The notes below the pieces were generated by a model that did not search any database, was not told where the DNA came from, and worked only from the letters and a program-made list of their open reading frames with translations. The position numbers and the translations under genes are program-made. Below are positions 1 to 12,249 of a stretch of DNA of 64,000 nt, piece by piece. This stretch comes from Epiperipatus broadwayi (lineage: Eukaryota > Onychophora > Udeonychophora > Euonychophora > Peripatidae), in contig JAQFVV010000042.1 of NCBI GenBank assembly GCA_028023455.1, forward strand, positions 7,153,922 through 7,217,921. The letters run 5' to 3'. Position 1 is the stretch's first letter, and each line of letters starts with the position of its first letter.

Positions 1-1559
1 TTGTTAATTATTAATGTAGTTATATTTGGAATGTCACGAAAAGCTTGCATTAAGCTATTTCCCTTAGATGAGCGACTCCCATGCGCGTAAATGAATTTTC
101 TTTATTTTATTTTAATTCAAGAATTAAAATATAACGTTTGTTATATTGATATTTGTTTTATAAAATTGATGTTTAATAAATATAATGGATGTCAGAGACC
201 AATTTACCTGGCATCACAGTTATATACATGTTGTGTTGTATGATCGAAGTGGCATCGATCATAGTTTGTTAAATACATGACATTAATTTAGTCAAACATT
301 AAAGTGTCACTCGCTGTAAATTCTTATGTCTAGGTCAATAACGTTTCTCTTCTTAAACCCATTATGTAACTTTTTCATCTTAAACATTGGCATATAAATA
401 AACCGCACTATATATGTATTAGCATGACATCCCATAATAATCACAAGATGTAAGCATGATGAAACTATTCTAGCGTGAACTATATAAATAATGTATGTTT
501 AGAATAAATTGTTTTATAATAATAAATTAAAGGATCTTTTAATCCTATCCAGAGTTTGAATCTTTATTTTGGTTAGTTTTTAAATATAAAAAGGTTTTAT
601 ATAATTATGTATTATTATAATTCTTATATCTCAATTGGGGATTCATCCTCAAAAACCCTAATTCGAGTCTCATGTCTTTGTACTGCTGTGTGACATCCGG
701 TACAATATATATATATATTGGTAAGTAAGTAGTAATATTGGGAATTTATAAAAAATTATATAAAAACTAAAACTATGCATGCAAAAAAAAAAAAAAAAAG
801 GAATTAATTGGTTTATTGCTCAGGATGTTAGCATTGAAACTTGTAATAGACAGATCTTTATCTCTTGAATACGTCTCTGCTATTGTATTAAACTATACAG
901 AATACTTCTTGTCTTTATATTTTCTCACCATGCTATTGGATTTGCTGTAAGATGCAATTTTGTATCATCTATTCTTGAAATTATCAATGAAAGACTAATG
1001 ATATGCCCATTTTGTTAGAGTATACATTATAATGTTAGATTCGAGAAAAAAATGATTATTATAGCAGTCCAATTTAAAAGAATAAATTTTACTTCTTGGA
1101 GAATTTAAGGCATGCATTGATAATAGAACTTGATCAAAAGTTATTGAAAATAAAGGCATTCATGCTAAAAATTCAAATCTGCTTTTACTGAATTCTTTAA
1201 CAATATATGGATTGGCTTATCAAAAACACTTTGTCTAGGCAAAAAAATTATTATAAAGAAACCATTTTAATACAGACTCAAAAGAATGCTATTTAGTAAA
1301 TTACATTTTAATTAGAAATAGGAATACAAAGAAAAGTTCATAATACAAATCATAAAATAATATACTCCAATCACATTCTTTAGAAATATCTACTATTAAT
1401 GTTAAATTTCAAGATTGTCATGTTAATGAGGCATAGGATTCTCTTAATGAAGGTATTACAGATTCAAGTAAACCTGTTCTTGATTTCATTAAAAAAAAGG
1501 GATCATGACTAGTTTTCTGACAATGATTTTATTACTAGTGATTTGATTAAAAATAACAT
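1..1559. other. AT-rich non-coding stretch (CCDC40 intron or 3' part)
   Basis: No gene seen. It contains a short (TA)n tract at 708-718 and a 16-17 nt A-run near 783-799. An open minus-strand frame at about 300-410 has no recognisable similarity and no clear splice signals. Confidence 0.5.
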
Positions 1560-4090
1560 ATGACATTTTATGTTTGACAAAATCAATCACCATCATTTTC
1601 AACCATTTTTAATTGACTGCATAATAAAAGTCAGTTCCAACCAATTTATCCAATCCATAGAATCTCTTTTCTACATCAGACCAGAAAACGTCCTTATTTC
1701 ATCCATCCATCTCATATGTGGTCGCTTTTTGAGCCTTTTAAAATCTAATTTAAAACTCCAAATGTCCATCTATTATCTTTTCTAGAAATATGACCAGCCC
1801 AACTCTACTTCAGTCTCTTAATTCTTTCAATGATACTCATTTGATCTATCATGCAAGTATTTTGCTTTCAATCTCTTCTTGCTACTGCTTGCTCTTCTGT
1901 TACCTGTCCCAAATCTCAGATTTGTACATAAAAACAACACATTTATTAAAACCCCTTTTTTAAAACCATGGCATATTTCCATTTAATATATTATTTATAC
2001 CAAAAGTGTTTACCTATCCATTATGATTCCTTCTGTATTAATAATCTGACCAAGATATTTATAACTGTTAACTTCTAATTCCTGATCATCAATCTTTATT
2101 TTGTACTGATTATTATTTTATCTTTTTAACATTTATCTTTAATCCTACTTTCTTTTTTTCATTTAATAACTCTTGCGACATTTTCTGAAGCATTATTTGT
2201 ATAAACAACCACATAATTTGCAAAATCCAAATGACTTACAAATCTCTTTCGATTTTTACTTTTTTGAATTTCCCGTTTTAATCCACAAGACATTTATAAA
2301 AATTGCTGGAAAAATGTTGAAGGTATGGAATCACCTTTTCAATGTTAATCTTTTTACTATTAACATGTAATCTAATTACTATTTTGATAAATATTCTTCA
2401 GAATATATTATTCTGGATCTTTATCTTGCTGATCCAAAGCATTAATCATAATAAAAATGTTTACAGAATGAAATGCCTTTTCATAATTTCAAAATCCAAA
2501 CATAATGACAACTCATATTCAATGATCTTTTCTATAATTTCTCTGATACTTGGATATGATCCACTGCATTAAAATCATTTTTAAATCTTGTTCTTCTTTT
2601 GATTGGTTAAAATTCAAAGTTAGCTGCAGGTAAATTGTAATTATTTTGATAAAGATTTTGTATAGAACTGATATATTTGTAATTTCTAAAATCTTAATAA
2701 TTGTTCTTCTGCTTCATTTTTATTATTTACATATTTAGCACAGATCTGCAAATAATTTTTCTATTTCTTCACCTGCTTCTTTTCAAATGGGAATAATAAT
2801 TCCATTATTTCATAGAACTTTTCTTTCATTATAAATTTGATTGCATGTTCTTCATTTAAAATGCTTGGCAATTTAGATGTAATAATTATTGGAGATATTC
2901 CATATATTTCATAATGTCATTTCTCTTTTTATTAATTATTCTATCTTTTCTTCTTATTGTTGAAACAAATTTCCTTTCAATACCGAGATGATATTTTACA
3001 CTTTTGAATCTTTTATTTTCTTCGATAACTTTCCTTGCCAATTCATAATTATATTTTTCTTACATCATTTTTAATTATTTTTTGTAACATTTTATAAAAT
3101 TCCAGATATTCAATTCTTTTTAATATACTATTTTTAAAATTTTTTATATTCTTTCATTTGTTAATACTATGATTTATCTAAAGTGCTTACACAAGCTATT
3201 TGCTACTGTATGGAGAATTTAGCCTCTATGTAATGATTTATCTCAGTAGAAAATTTACTATTAAATTGCTGCCTTTTTTGTACCAGCTATCTTTCTTGCA
3301 GTTCTTAATAGGGTATCAGTTATCTTATTTCCAAAGAGTATGAATCATCTTCTATGTTTGTCAAAATTTTAACACTTTTTGAGTTCTAATTTAAATTCAC
3401 TGGAAGGTTTGTAAAGGTTAGAAATATAAACTGTGAATACTATTTTTTACAATAATTTTCATCTCTAATTTTCATTAACATATATCTTATATCTCATCTC
3501 TTGTTTTGAATCTACAATCTTGAAATATATATTTTCTATAGGTCAAAATATAATCCAAATCTGCCATTCTTTATTTGAATGCTTCCATGTCCATTTTCGA
3601 TTAGCATTTTTCTCAAAGAATGAATTCATAATATATCATTTTTCTTTTTTCTGAAATTCCATAAGATTGTATCCTCTCTCATTTCTATCACTGTAACTAT
3701 ATTTACCCCTAGCATTTTCATCTCTCAATCATCTTGATAATTTTAAAATGTCGTTTGGTCTGATTAAAAGCATTTTGTATATGCATATAAAAATCTTTAA
3801 CATCAATGAGAATTTATTAGGCAAAAACCTGAATTATTTACTTTTAATATCTTTCATTAATATGAATAATAATCTTGTGACTGTATCTAATATATTACCA
3901 ATATCCAACAAAGTTGTTCTTTCATTTTTGATTTTTAATATGTCCCATTCCATTTGTTCTTTCAATATTTGTGCCTTACCATTTTTTTAAAATCAATTAT
4001 TCACCTTTTCTTCTAACTGCACAAAGTCCAACAATGACCCATTTAATATTAAACAATTGTTCCATTTTGTGAAATATTCCTTCACTTAAA
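1560..4090 (-). pseudogene. Decayed RTE-type (CFDP2/BovB-like) LINE: endonuclease and reverse transcriptase remnants
   Basis: Translated by eye across frameshifts, the minus strand gives pieces in the right order for an RTE-clade LINE. The endonuclease start reads WVIVGLCAVRRKGE (about 4000-4040). Endonuclease blocks SDRNERGYNLMEF and NANRKWTWKHSN (about 3560-3690) match the family's RNERG...N and RRWTW motifs. Reverse transcriptase pieces at about 2180-2500 include the degenerate active-site region FVSHLDFANYVVVY (family RFADD). KIDDQELEVNSYKYLGQII (about 2040-2100) is followed by the C-terminal RIKIGW block (about 1890-1950). Many stops and frameshifts mean an old, inactive copy. Element ends were not defined. 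Confidence 0.7.
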
Positions 4091-5202
4091 AATATTCTGA
4101 AATTGTCAGTACTTAAATAAAAAAAATCATCAAATAATAGCATGGATCTAGAATCGAGACATTCTTAGCATTCCATGCTTTCACCTTTCAACTTCTGCCT
4201 TCATTGATGACTTTACAACCACTGGAAATAAGAGACATAATTGTATTATGTTGTAAATATCTATAGAAAACAAAAAAAATCATTCACACACACATTCACT
4301 CTGCATTCAAGAAACCTCAATCAGGTAATAAAGAAAAAGACCATAGTGTTTCTTGATCTAAGACTTTAGAGGTAAAAATCTAATAAACTCACCATGTTGA
4401 TTAGAGCATCTTAATGAGTAGTCTAACTATGTTCAATTCCCATATAAATAATCACATAGCAATAACAGCTGCAACAATAAGTATGTAGGGGATGTATTAA
4501 GGATTTATTCTACTCACTCATTTCTTCAGAGCTTCAAAAAGGAATCAAAGGGTTTCCTTTCAATTAACAGCATACTTCTTTCTGCAAGTTCATCATCAAT
4601 ATAGAGGTTTAAAGACAGAAATTCAATGAGTGAAAGATGACTTTAAAACTATAGTTAGATTAAAACTATAAAGGAGAGAGTCTGTCATTTGAGAACTTTT
4701 TTTTGATGCATTAAAAGAAATACATCATAGAAACCATAATCTTATTAAATCTGACAATGACCCTCTTTTATATGACAATGATATTTCAAATATATTATAA
4801 CCATATTAACTCAAGTGCAACTCAAATTAATTAAATTTAAACAATAATGTGTGTGTGTACACACGCATATATTTATACAGTAAAGAAATTGCCCATAAGA
4901 CTAAAAAAAAATATTAATGTATGTTTGGATCCGATTGTATATTTATAAAGGCAATTTATGTATAATGCAATCAAGCATTTGCTCTATAATATGAGCATTG
5001 AAAAAAATAATATTAAATGAAGATTGTAAAGAAAGAAAAAAAATGCTTTCGATTGTAAGTCAATTTACGAATCAAGTTAAAATTTTAAGACAGTTTGAGA
5101 TCCTTTTGGTTTCACCTGTTCTGAATAGATTTATACATAAAATTTTGTCAATTCTTATAAAAAAATAGAATGATGAATTCAAATCTAAGATCAAAAAATT
5201 AT
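4091..5202. other. AT-rich non-coding stretch
   Basis: No gene recognised. There is a short alternating GT/AC tract at 4850-4863. A minus-strand open stretch at about 4520-4610 lacks family resemblance. The right edge is the Gypsy target-site copy. Confidence 0.4.
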
Positions 5203-5207
5203 GAATC

Positions 5208-5892
5208 TGTGATGTACTTGATTTAATGTTACTTACGAGAAACAACCAAATACACCTAATTCAAGTAACTATTACTCTCTTGCATAAAATTAAGATATCT
5301 CACTTAACAGATACAAAATTTTATTAGTATGAAAAATAATAATCATTTATAAACAGAATTATCATTAGTTCTACTAGCGCCTGTAAGGCTTACAAAAATA
5401 ATAATAAGACAGGTATAGTCTGTATAATTACCCTAGGTCGGTCTTTGGTACCTTCAGACCCGAATATCTGGTTCTCCTCCCATCATTGGTCCTGTTCTGA
5501 ATTCGTGCTACACTTAAGTCTCTCAGAAAATCAGGACTGACACTAATCTGTCCTTTCTCTGCTAGATTATATCTACTTTTTGTTCTATTGTTTATTCCTT
5601 ATCAATTTTAATAACCAAATTATTCTGGGCTTATTTCTGAACTAATTAATTAAATTGTTCTTTACATTTTTAATCCTTCATTTGATTAATTATTTATTCG
5701 GATCTTCCAACTTGTTTTACACTTTGCTTTTTATAAAATATCTATATGAAAAACCATTTGTAATTTCTAATTTTCATTTTTATTAAATCAACTCGTTCAC
5801 TTTCACATGTAATTATTTAACACTTTTAACTTCTGGAGTACACACAGTTTCAAACGTATTTTTCTTAATATTAATTGTACTACAACATAACA
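5208..5892 (-). repeat. 3' LTR of the Gypsy element (left copy)
   Basis: 685 bp, beginning TGTGATGTAC and ending AACATAACA on the plus strand (TG...CA ends). It is the direct repeat of 9789-10473 with about 25 substitutions. It is preceded by target copy GAATC (5203-5207). Confidence 0.93.
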
Positions 5893-5905
5893 ATTCCTCC
5901 CCAAC
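5893..5905 (-). other. Polypurine tract of the Gypsy element
   Basis: On the minus strand, GGGGAGGAAT directly precedes the 3' LTR. Its position and purine content fit the plus-strand primer site of LTR retrotransposons. Confidence 0.7.
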
Positions 5906-5943
5906 TCCAGAAGTTCTGGTTTATCCATCTTATACATATTCTT

Positions 5944-6213
5944 TTAGGTACAAAGGTCTTCTTTTACATCGTATTGGTGTGATTTTCTCTTTTCAATCTG
6001 TATTTTATCGTCTTCTACCGCATCTTCTTCGATGTCGGTCAGTATCATCTGTTTATCTGAATTCTTTTCATTTGCATGTTGGAACTGCTGGAACATATCT
6101 AGTTGTAGGTCATCTTCACTTTTACGAATATGATTTTTGTGATGCTTATATATTTCCGTTTTTGCCTTTAATATTGTAAATTTGCTTTGATCGCGCCCGT
6201 TCAATTTTTCCAT
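5944..6213 (-). pseudogene. Gypsy integrase C-terminal tail
   Basis: This segment follows a GDVVIFRDILRKQWVNGKIE block (about 6180-6260), as in the integrase C-terminal barrel. It reads MEKLNGRDQSKFTILKAK and continues as an acidic tail to a stop near 5944, about 50 bp from the polypurine tract. The opposite-strand ORF at 5979-6179 is a shadow. Confidence 0.6.
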
Positions 6214-6249
6214 TAACCCATTGTTTACGTAGTATATCTCTGAATATTA

Positions 6250-6774
6250 CCACGTCTCCAATGTTAAAGTTTTTCACTGGGTCTTGGTTATATTTATATA
6301 TATGTGTACCAGGTCACAAAAAATCTAAATTAGTTCGTATTTTCCGACTGAATAACATTTCAGCTCGCGATTTTCCAGTCGTTGTTGATGGAGTTATATG
6401 TTGATACATCATGAATTCCTGTAAGACGTTTTTCATATCCGTATTTTTGTTTTTTCTTAAATATTTCTTCACTTGCCCTACTGCGTTTTCCACCAAACCA
6501 TTTGATTCAAGATGATAAGGGGTATAAATACATGTTTGATGTCCCATTTTCCAAATTATATTTTTAATTCTTCATTCGCAAATCCAGTTCCATTGTCAGA
6601 GACGATTACTTGTGGAAATCCATGTATATAAAATATGTCTGTTAAACATTTTTTTGTTTTGTTTGCACTAGTATTTTTAACTTCGTGACATTCTATCCAT
6701 TTAGAGAAAGCATTGATTAAAATTAAATAATTTCTTCCTTCTATTGGACCCGCATGGTCTATATGAAGTCTCTG
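6250..6774 (-). pseudogene. Gypsy pol part 3: integrase catalytic core
   Basis: Reading on past the TGA, the frame gives RLHIDHAGPIEGRNYLI, VIVSDNGTGF and the ESNGLVENAVGQVKKYL helix (about 6480-6510). This supplies the D, D and E of the DDE core. A frame change separates VIVSDNGTGFANEELK from GHQTCIYTPYHLESNG near 6545-6570. Integrase joins the cDNA to the host chromosome. The residues look intact but the frame does not. Confidence 0.82.
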
Positions 6775-7791
6775 TCACAGATATATTGGTTTAGGCCAAG
6801 AAGAATATTGTTTATTCGGCAGAGCTATTTCAGACTTACATTTATCACATTTCTTAATATACTTTTCAATATCATTACTTATCTGCGGCCACCAAACATA
6901 ACTCCGAGCTAGAGCTTTAGCTCGCACGATGCCTGGGTGCCCCTGAAGCAAAAGTTCTAGAACTTTCATTCTCCCTATAGGAGGTATAACTACTCTGTCT
7001 CCCATATTAATACACCCTTTACAGACCGACAATTTGTCTCTATTGACCCAAAACCCCATTGCTAAATTTTCAGGTTTTTTATTAGGCCAACCTTTGCTTA
7101 TCCATTTCCTAAGTAATGCATACCCGTCATTTTCATTTGTCCATGTCTGACCTACTTTACTATTTATGACTTGTGATTTCATATTGTCAATGTGATTAAC
7201 TTCCACATCAGTTTCATAGTTGTCATTATTTCCGGGCACTCTAGATAGAGCGTCCGCATGAGAAATTATCTTTCCTTTTTGATATTTTAGATTGAAATCG
7301 TAAGCAGTAAGTATATTAGCCCATCTGAGCATACGTGAACTTAAATGATCTGGCATCGGACAATCTTTTCCTATAATCCCTAACAAAGGTTTGTGATCTG
7401 TCACTAATTCAAATTTCCGTCCATATATAAACTGGTGAAATTTTTTCACAGCAAACATGACTGCCAAAGCTTCTTTGTCCAGCTGACTATAATTTTTTTT
7501 AGCTTTAGACAAAGTCCGAAAAGCATAAGCTACAGGGCATTCATGCCTGTCTATTTGATGCGCTAAAACTACTCCAATTCCATATTGTGATGCATCCGTA
7601 GTAATAGTGATGTCTTTGTCGCTATCAAAATGCACTAATAAGCTACTAAAGGTTAACAATTCCTTAACTGCTTTAAACGCTTTTTCATGTTTGGTATTCC
7701 AAATCCATTTCTGATCTTTGTGTAGCAGTTCGTATAGAGGAGTTGCGACCATTGCTTTGTTCTTTAGAAAAGGTTCGAAAAAATTAATCAA
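6775..7791 (-). pseudogene. Gypsy pol part 2: RT thumb, RNase H, integrase zinc domain
   Basis: 338 open codons. LINFFEPFLKN-type connection sequence is followed by RNase H with TTDASQYGIGVVLA (first catalytic Asp), DKEALAVMFAVKKF and TDHKPLL. Next come the HADALSR tether and an integrase HHCC domain (HPGIVRAKALARSYVWWP, CDKCK). It ends at a TGA that falls in phase just before the integrase catalytic core, so the break is a single nonsense mutation. Confidence 0.88.
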
Positions 7792-7906
7792 ACCTAGGAA
7801 AGCTTGAAGTTGCTTGACATTTATTGGCTTGGAACATCTTTGACTGCCCTAATTTTTTCAGTTAACGGACTTTTTCTTTTTTCTGAAATCAGATGGCCTA
7901 AAAACT

Positions 7907-9031
7907 TTATTCTTCAGTTTCCCAAACGCATTTTTTAACATTTAATTTTACCCCTGCGTTATTTAGTTTCTCGCATACTTCCCGAATTTTACTTCTTAAT
8001 TTTTCCAGTGACATCGCAGCAATCAAAATATCGTCATAATATGGCGTCACTCCTTCCAAGCCTTGTAATATTGAATTTATTTTTGCTTGAAATATGTTTG
8101 GAGCTGATGTAATTCCAAAAGGGAGACGATTACATTTGAATAATCCAAAAGGGGTCATAATTGTTAATAACCGAGCTGTATCATCCGTAACTTTTAGTTG
8201 GTGATATGCCGAATTTAAATCCAATTTCGCAAAAATTTTTGCTTTAGCTAGATTACTGAGAATCTCATGTACATTCGGCACCGGGTAAGCTCCTTTATTA
8301 AGATACTTATTTACTGTTGTTCTATAATCTCCACACAGCCTAATTTTTCTGTCTGGTTTTGTTAACACAACAATCGGCGTGGCCCAATCCGCCTCCTCGA
8401 CTGGGGATAACACGTCTTTTTTAACTAATGCTTCTATTTTTTCCTCTACTAACTGCCTTTGGGCAAAAGGTATTTTTCTCGGTTTACAAATAACCGGTTT
8501 AGCATTTTCATTTAAGTGCAAGTCGATGGGCTTTGAATTTATCAAACTTAAATCTTCCGTAAATAAATTTGGATATAACTCTATCATTTCTTTTTCCACC
8601 GAGACCTTTTTAACTATATTAAATTTAATGCCTAAGTCTTTAAACCAGTTTCTTCCTATTAACGGACTAATATCTTTATCTACTATATATATAGGTAATT
8701 TGTAGTTTTTATTTTTAAAACCAACTATTACTTCGGATTTCCCAATTAACTTGATCGGGTTCCCGTTGACATCTCTAACGTGAATGTTAGCTTTCTTTTT
8801 CATAGATATTAAAGAAATTCCTGAGCCACTATCTATTTCCATTTCTACTCTTTTGTTGCTTAACTTAATCTCTAGCATGAATTGATCCTGCTCATTTTTT
8901 AAGATATTTTTTTTAATTACTGTTTTCCACTGTTTCTGATCTTTATCATATTCAGATTTTCGTTTAGGTTTTTTGCACACTGCTGTTAAATGGCCTTTGC
9001 GCCCACAGTTGTAACATTTTTCGTTCACCAT
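7907..9031 (-). pseudogene. Gypsy pol part 1: zinc knuckle, protease, reverse transcriptase
   Basis: The 374-codon open segment begins MVNEKCYNCGRKGHLTAVC, a second CCHC knuckle. An aspartic protease with the active triad DSG (MEIDSGSGISLISM, about residues 66-79) and a flap/LIGRNWF region follow. The reverse transcriptase has PIVVLTKPDRKIRLCGDYR, LDLNSAYHQ and the catalytic YYDDIL (about 8030-8045). It is out of frame with the next block at about 7800-7907, so the polyprotein is split. Knuckle-protease-RT order is that of Ty3/Gypsy. It is closest in style to the invertebrate K02A2.6-like group, by recollection only. Confidence 0.88.
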
Positions 9032-9691
9032 TTACAGCTTTTAGACAAATGACCTACTTTACCACAACAAAAACATTTTATTTCGAAACTTTTCCTTTCT
9101 TTAGTACAATCCTTATCCTTTCTCTCCATTTTAAAAATAGTATTCCTAGAGTTTTCCTCCGTTCTATTTGAAAAAGCTAAAGCTTGTTCTACCACTGATT
9201 CGTATACTATTCCCTTTTGAATAGCACCTTCATAAGTCATCTGAGTTTCAATTAATAACGATTCTAGCAATTTACCGTCCTTCATTCCCCATAATAACTG
9301 GTCAATAAGAATTTGTTCCACAAAATCGCCGTACTCGCAATTCTTTGCTAATTGGCATAGAACAATATCATATTCTTTAATCGATTTGAGTTTGTCTTGT
9401 TTGAGTTCCTCAATTTTAAGCTAGCTAAATACTTCGATGGTCTTGGGCTAAAATAATCTGTTAGTCTTTGAGGTCATCGTAGTTACTACTATCTGTAACC
9501 TGTCCATTATACAATTTGTTTACTATTTCAATAACTTTTCTACCTGACAAACATAATAATGCTGCTACTTTCCTGTCATTTTCAATAATACTATTTAACT
9601 TAAAATAATTTTGTAATTGAAGCACATAAAAGGGCCATTCATGCGGATTATCTATCCCAAATTCTGATATATTAGCTTGTCCTATCGACAT
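9025..9691 (-). pseudogene. Gypsy gag, frameshifted
   Basis: The frame opens with MSIGQANISEFGIDNPHEW at 9691, in a capsid-like segment (YVLQLQNYFKLN). It is interrupted by stops and two apparent frameshifts between about 9330 and 9465. It resumes as EELKQDKLKSIKEYD and IDQLLWGMKD, and ends with a CCHC knuckle CFCCGKVGHLSKSC (about 9035-9075). Gag would package the RNA and form the virus-like particle. The breaks show this copy is defective. Confidence 0.8.
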
Positions 9692-9769
9692 TTTAATTCT
9701 TTAACAACTCACCGACTTCTGAATTACTATTCGGTGTACTTCTTTCATAAAGCTTGAAAAACAGGTTTT

Positions 9770-9784
9770 CTCCTGACTGCGCCA
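9770..9784 (-). other. tRNA primer-binding site of the Gypsy element
   Basis: The minus strand reads TGGCGCAGTCAGGAG four bases inside the 5' LTR. TGG complements the CCA end of a tRNA. I did not assign the tRNA. Confidence 0.65.
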
Positions 9785-9788
9785 AAAT

Positions 9789-10473
9789 TGTGATGTACTT
9801 GATTTAATGTTACTTACGAGAAACAACCAAATACACCTAATTCAAGTAACTATTACTCTCTTGCATAAAATTAAGATATCCCATTTAATAGATACAAAAT
9901 TTTATTAGTATGAAAAATAACAATCATTTATAAACAGAATTATCATTAGTTCTACTAGCGCCTGTAAGGCTTACAAAAATAATAATAAGACAGGTATAGT
10001 CTGTATAATTACCCTAGGTCGGTCCTTGGTACCTTCAGACACAAATATCTGGTTCTCCTCCCATCGTTGGTCCTGTTCTGAATTCGTGCTACACTTAAGT
10101 CTCTCAGAAAATCAGGACTGACACTAATCCATTCTTTCTCTGCTAGATTATATCTACTTTTTGTTCTATTGTTTATTCTTTATCAATTTTAATCACCAAA
10201 TTATTCTGGGCTTATTTCTGAACTAATTAATTAAATTGTTCTTTACATTTTTAATCCTTCGTTTAATTAATTATTTATTTGGATCTTCCATCTTGTTTTA
10301 CACCTTGCTTTTTATAAAATATCTATATGAAAAACCATTTGTAATTTGTAATTTTCATTTTTATTAAATCAACTCGTTTACTTTCACATGTAATTATTTA
10401 ACACTTTTAACTTCTGGAGTACACACAATTTCAAACGTATTTTTCTTAATATTAATCATACTAGAACATAACA
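9789..10473 (-). repeat. 5' LTR of the Gypsy element (right copy)
   Basis: 685 bp, beginning TGTGATGTAC and ending AACATAACA, followed by GAATC (10474-10478). On the minus strand this is the promoter LTR of the element. Confidence 0.93.
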
Positions 10474-10478
10474 GAATC

Positions 10479-12240
10479 AACAATATTTCAGAAATTAGAA
10501 ATGAAAATAGAAAAGTCAGCAAAGAATTTTATATCTTCTTGCATTGGTATTAGAGTAGATAAAGAAAAGAAAGCAAACAGCTATTTCTTTCTTCTTTCTA
10601 TATAAAATATGATATTATAGACAAACTTGTTTCCCCACAATGTTGATGAAGAGAACAATGGAATATTTTTTCTCTGGGGTCTGAGATTTTAGAATGGTCT
10701 ACATAATGGTTGGTAATGGCAGGTGACAAAAATATATGCAAATAGTCTCCATTATGATTCGAGTGATGGCATATAACATAGACAGGGGAAAGAAAGATAA
10801 CAGAGTGATATAAATAGGGCTCATTCAAAATGCACACAGTATGCAGATATTCATTCTAATATCAATTTCATTCCAGTGCTGATTTCCTGGTTCCAAACTG
10901 CAAACTATATGTCAAAGCAGTGTTAAAATGAGTTGTGTGGAGAAGAGTTTGCCTTGAAGCTAATTAAAATTGCAAATGTCTATATCAGAAGCTATAAGAA
11001 TGTTTTATTATAGTAGTGTATCATTTGTGATGGACAGCTAGACAAAAACAAGTAACACATTAGTCAGATAACCCTGAGTATGCAGTCCAATCCAGTAAAT
11101 TACATTGAATGCCTAAAAAACTAGATCACAATCTCTAAGATGCCAATAAAAAGAAAATATATTATGCTGTCAAATTACCGAAGACTTATTGATGCCATCC
11201 CATTGTAATTACAATTCAAGTCTACAATGAATGAGAAGAAATATACTCATTAAATGAATATAGGAAGACGACTGTAATTACAGAAAAAGAAAACCGACGA
11301 TTTATGACTTTAAAAATTTTACTGTTAAAATGTTCACTTTATAATATTAAAAAGCTATAAACTAAAAAAACTGAAAAGGCATTAATCACTGTAATATGTT
11401 ATATTTTTATATCTGTATTTGGAATCTTGAATATAGATTTAAAAACTGAATTGTTGTGTTATATTTTCACATTTTGAATCACTGGTATAGACTTAAAATT
11501 GAAATACATTAACTGTGGTGATAATTTCATTTTATATTTACATTTGAATCATGAATATAGACTTAAAAACTGAAAATATATTATTTGGTGCGATGAGCTT
11601 GATTTTATATCTACATTTAAGAATCACTAGTATAAATATAATCAACCAACTTACATATGTTTTTGCTTTATTAATGAATTGTTAAATTATTATTTTATTC
11701 ATCCATTTGTTTGTTTATAACTAAGTCAAAACATTATAACTTCAACACACATATGCTAGTTTATAAATCATCCATAACTCTAAGAACATACGAATCAATG
11801 AGGAATAAGCTGGAGTGTCACGATAGTAATTTTGAATTGATGATGATTATTCAAGTATTCTAAGTAAACTTTCTCTTTTGAGGAGATTTGGCACCTGAAG
11901 TTTCTTATTAGTGAAACCTAAAATAAATAAAATACTTTTAGAGTGCTTGAGACCATAAATCCTAATCATCATCATCACAATGAGTGTTATTAATATCGAA
12001 ATTTTGTTTCATTACTGGAATTTTCTTAACCATTCAAATTATTTTATTCAATTCAATTTATATTATTAACGATATTTACATACACATCAGGATATATACA
12101 AGTTGATCTCATTTAGTATAGTATGGGTTCAAACTTGTATTGAACAATTATTTACTGTTATAATATAGGAAGACTACTTTGAATATCATAATACAAAAAT
12201 TAAGATGGCAACTTTTTATCTGCTCATTTAGATTTGGACA
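10479..12240. other. AT-rich non-coding stretch
   Basis: No gene or complete repeat recognised. A 79-codon minus-strand ORF at 10598-10837 has no family resemblance and no splice context matching CCDC40. At 11390-11620 a phrase (ATATAGACTTAAAAACTGAA-like) recurs about three times at roughly 80-bp intervals, a decayed short tandem repeat. Confidence 0.4.
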
Positions 12241-12249
12241 AAGAAATCC

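Larger units (their letters stand above)
5208..10473 (-). mobile_element. Gypsy-type LTR retrotransposon, full length, frameshifted (5266 bp)
   Basis: Two 685-bp LTRs flank gag and pol in the order of Ty3/Gypsy elements (gag, protease, reverse transcriptase, RNase H, integrase). The 5-bp repeat GAATC occurs at 5203-5207 and 10474-10478, so insertion boundaries are intact. A tRNA-primer site sits next to the right (5') LTR and a purine tract next to the left (3') LTR. By eye the LTRs differ at about 25 of 685 positions (near 3.6%), so the copy is of moderate age. Several frameshifts and at least one nonsense codon (TGA at about 6772-6776, before the integrase core) mean it cannot make a full Pol. 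It sits in or beyond CCDC40 intron 6, in the same orientation as the gene. Confidence 0.93.

Noticed and set aside
300-410. Open minus-strand frame near the left edge considered as a CCDC40 exon
   Set aside because: No coiled-coil character and no acceptor/donor pair of good quality.
4500-4640. Minus-strand open stretch (DDELAERSMLL) considered as CCDC40 exon 7
   Set aside because: The next part of CCDC40 should be a heptad-type coiled coil with conserved residues; this does not fit and the flanking splice signals are weak.
8379-8705. 108-codon plus-strand ORF
   Set aside because: Antisense of the Gypsy protease/RT region, which carries clear catalytic motifs on the minus strand.
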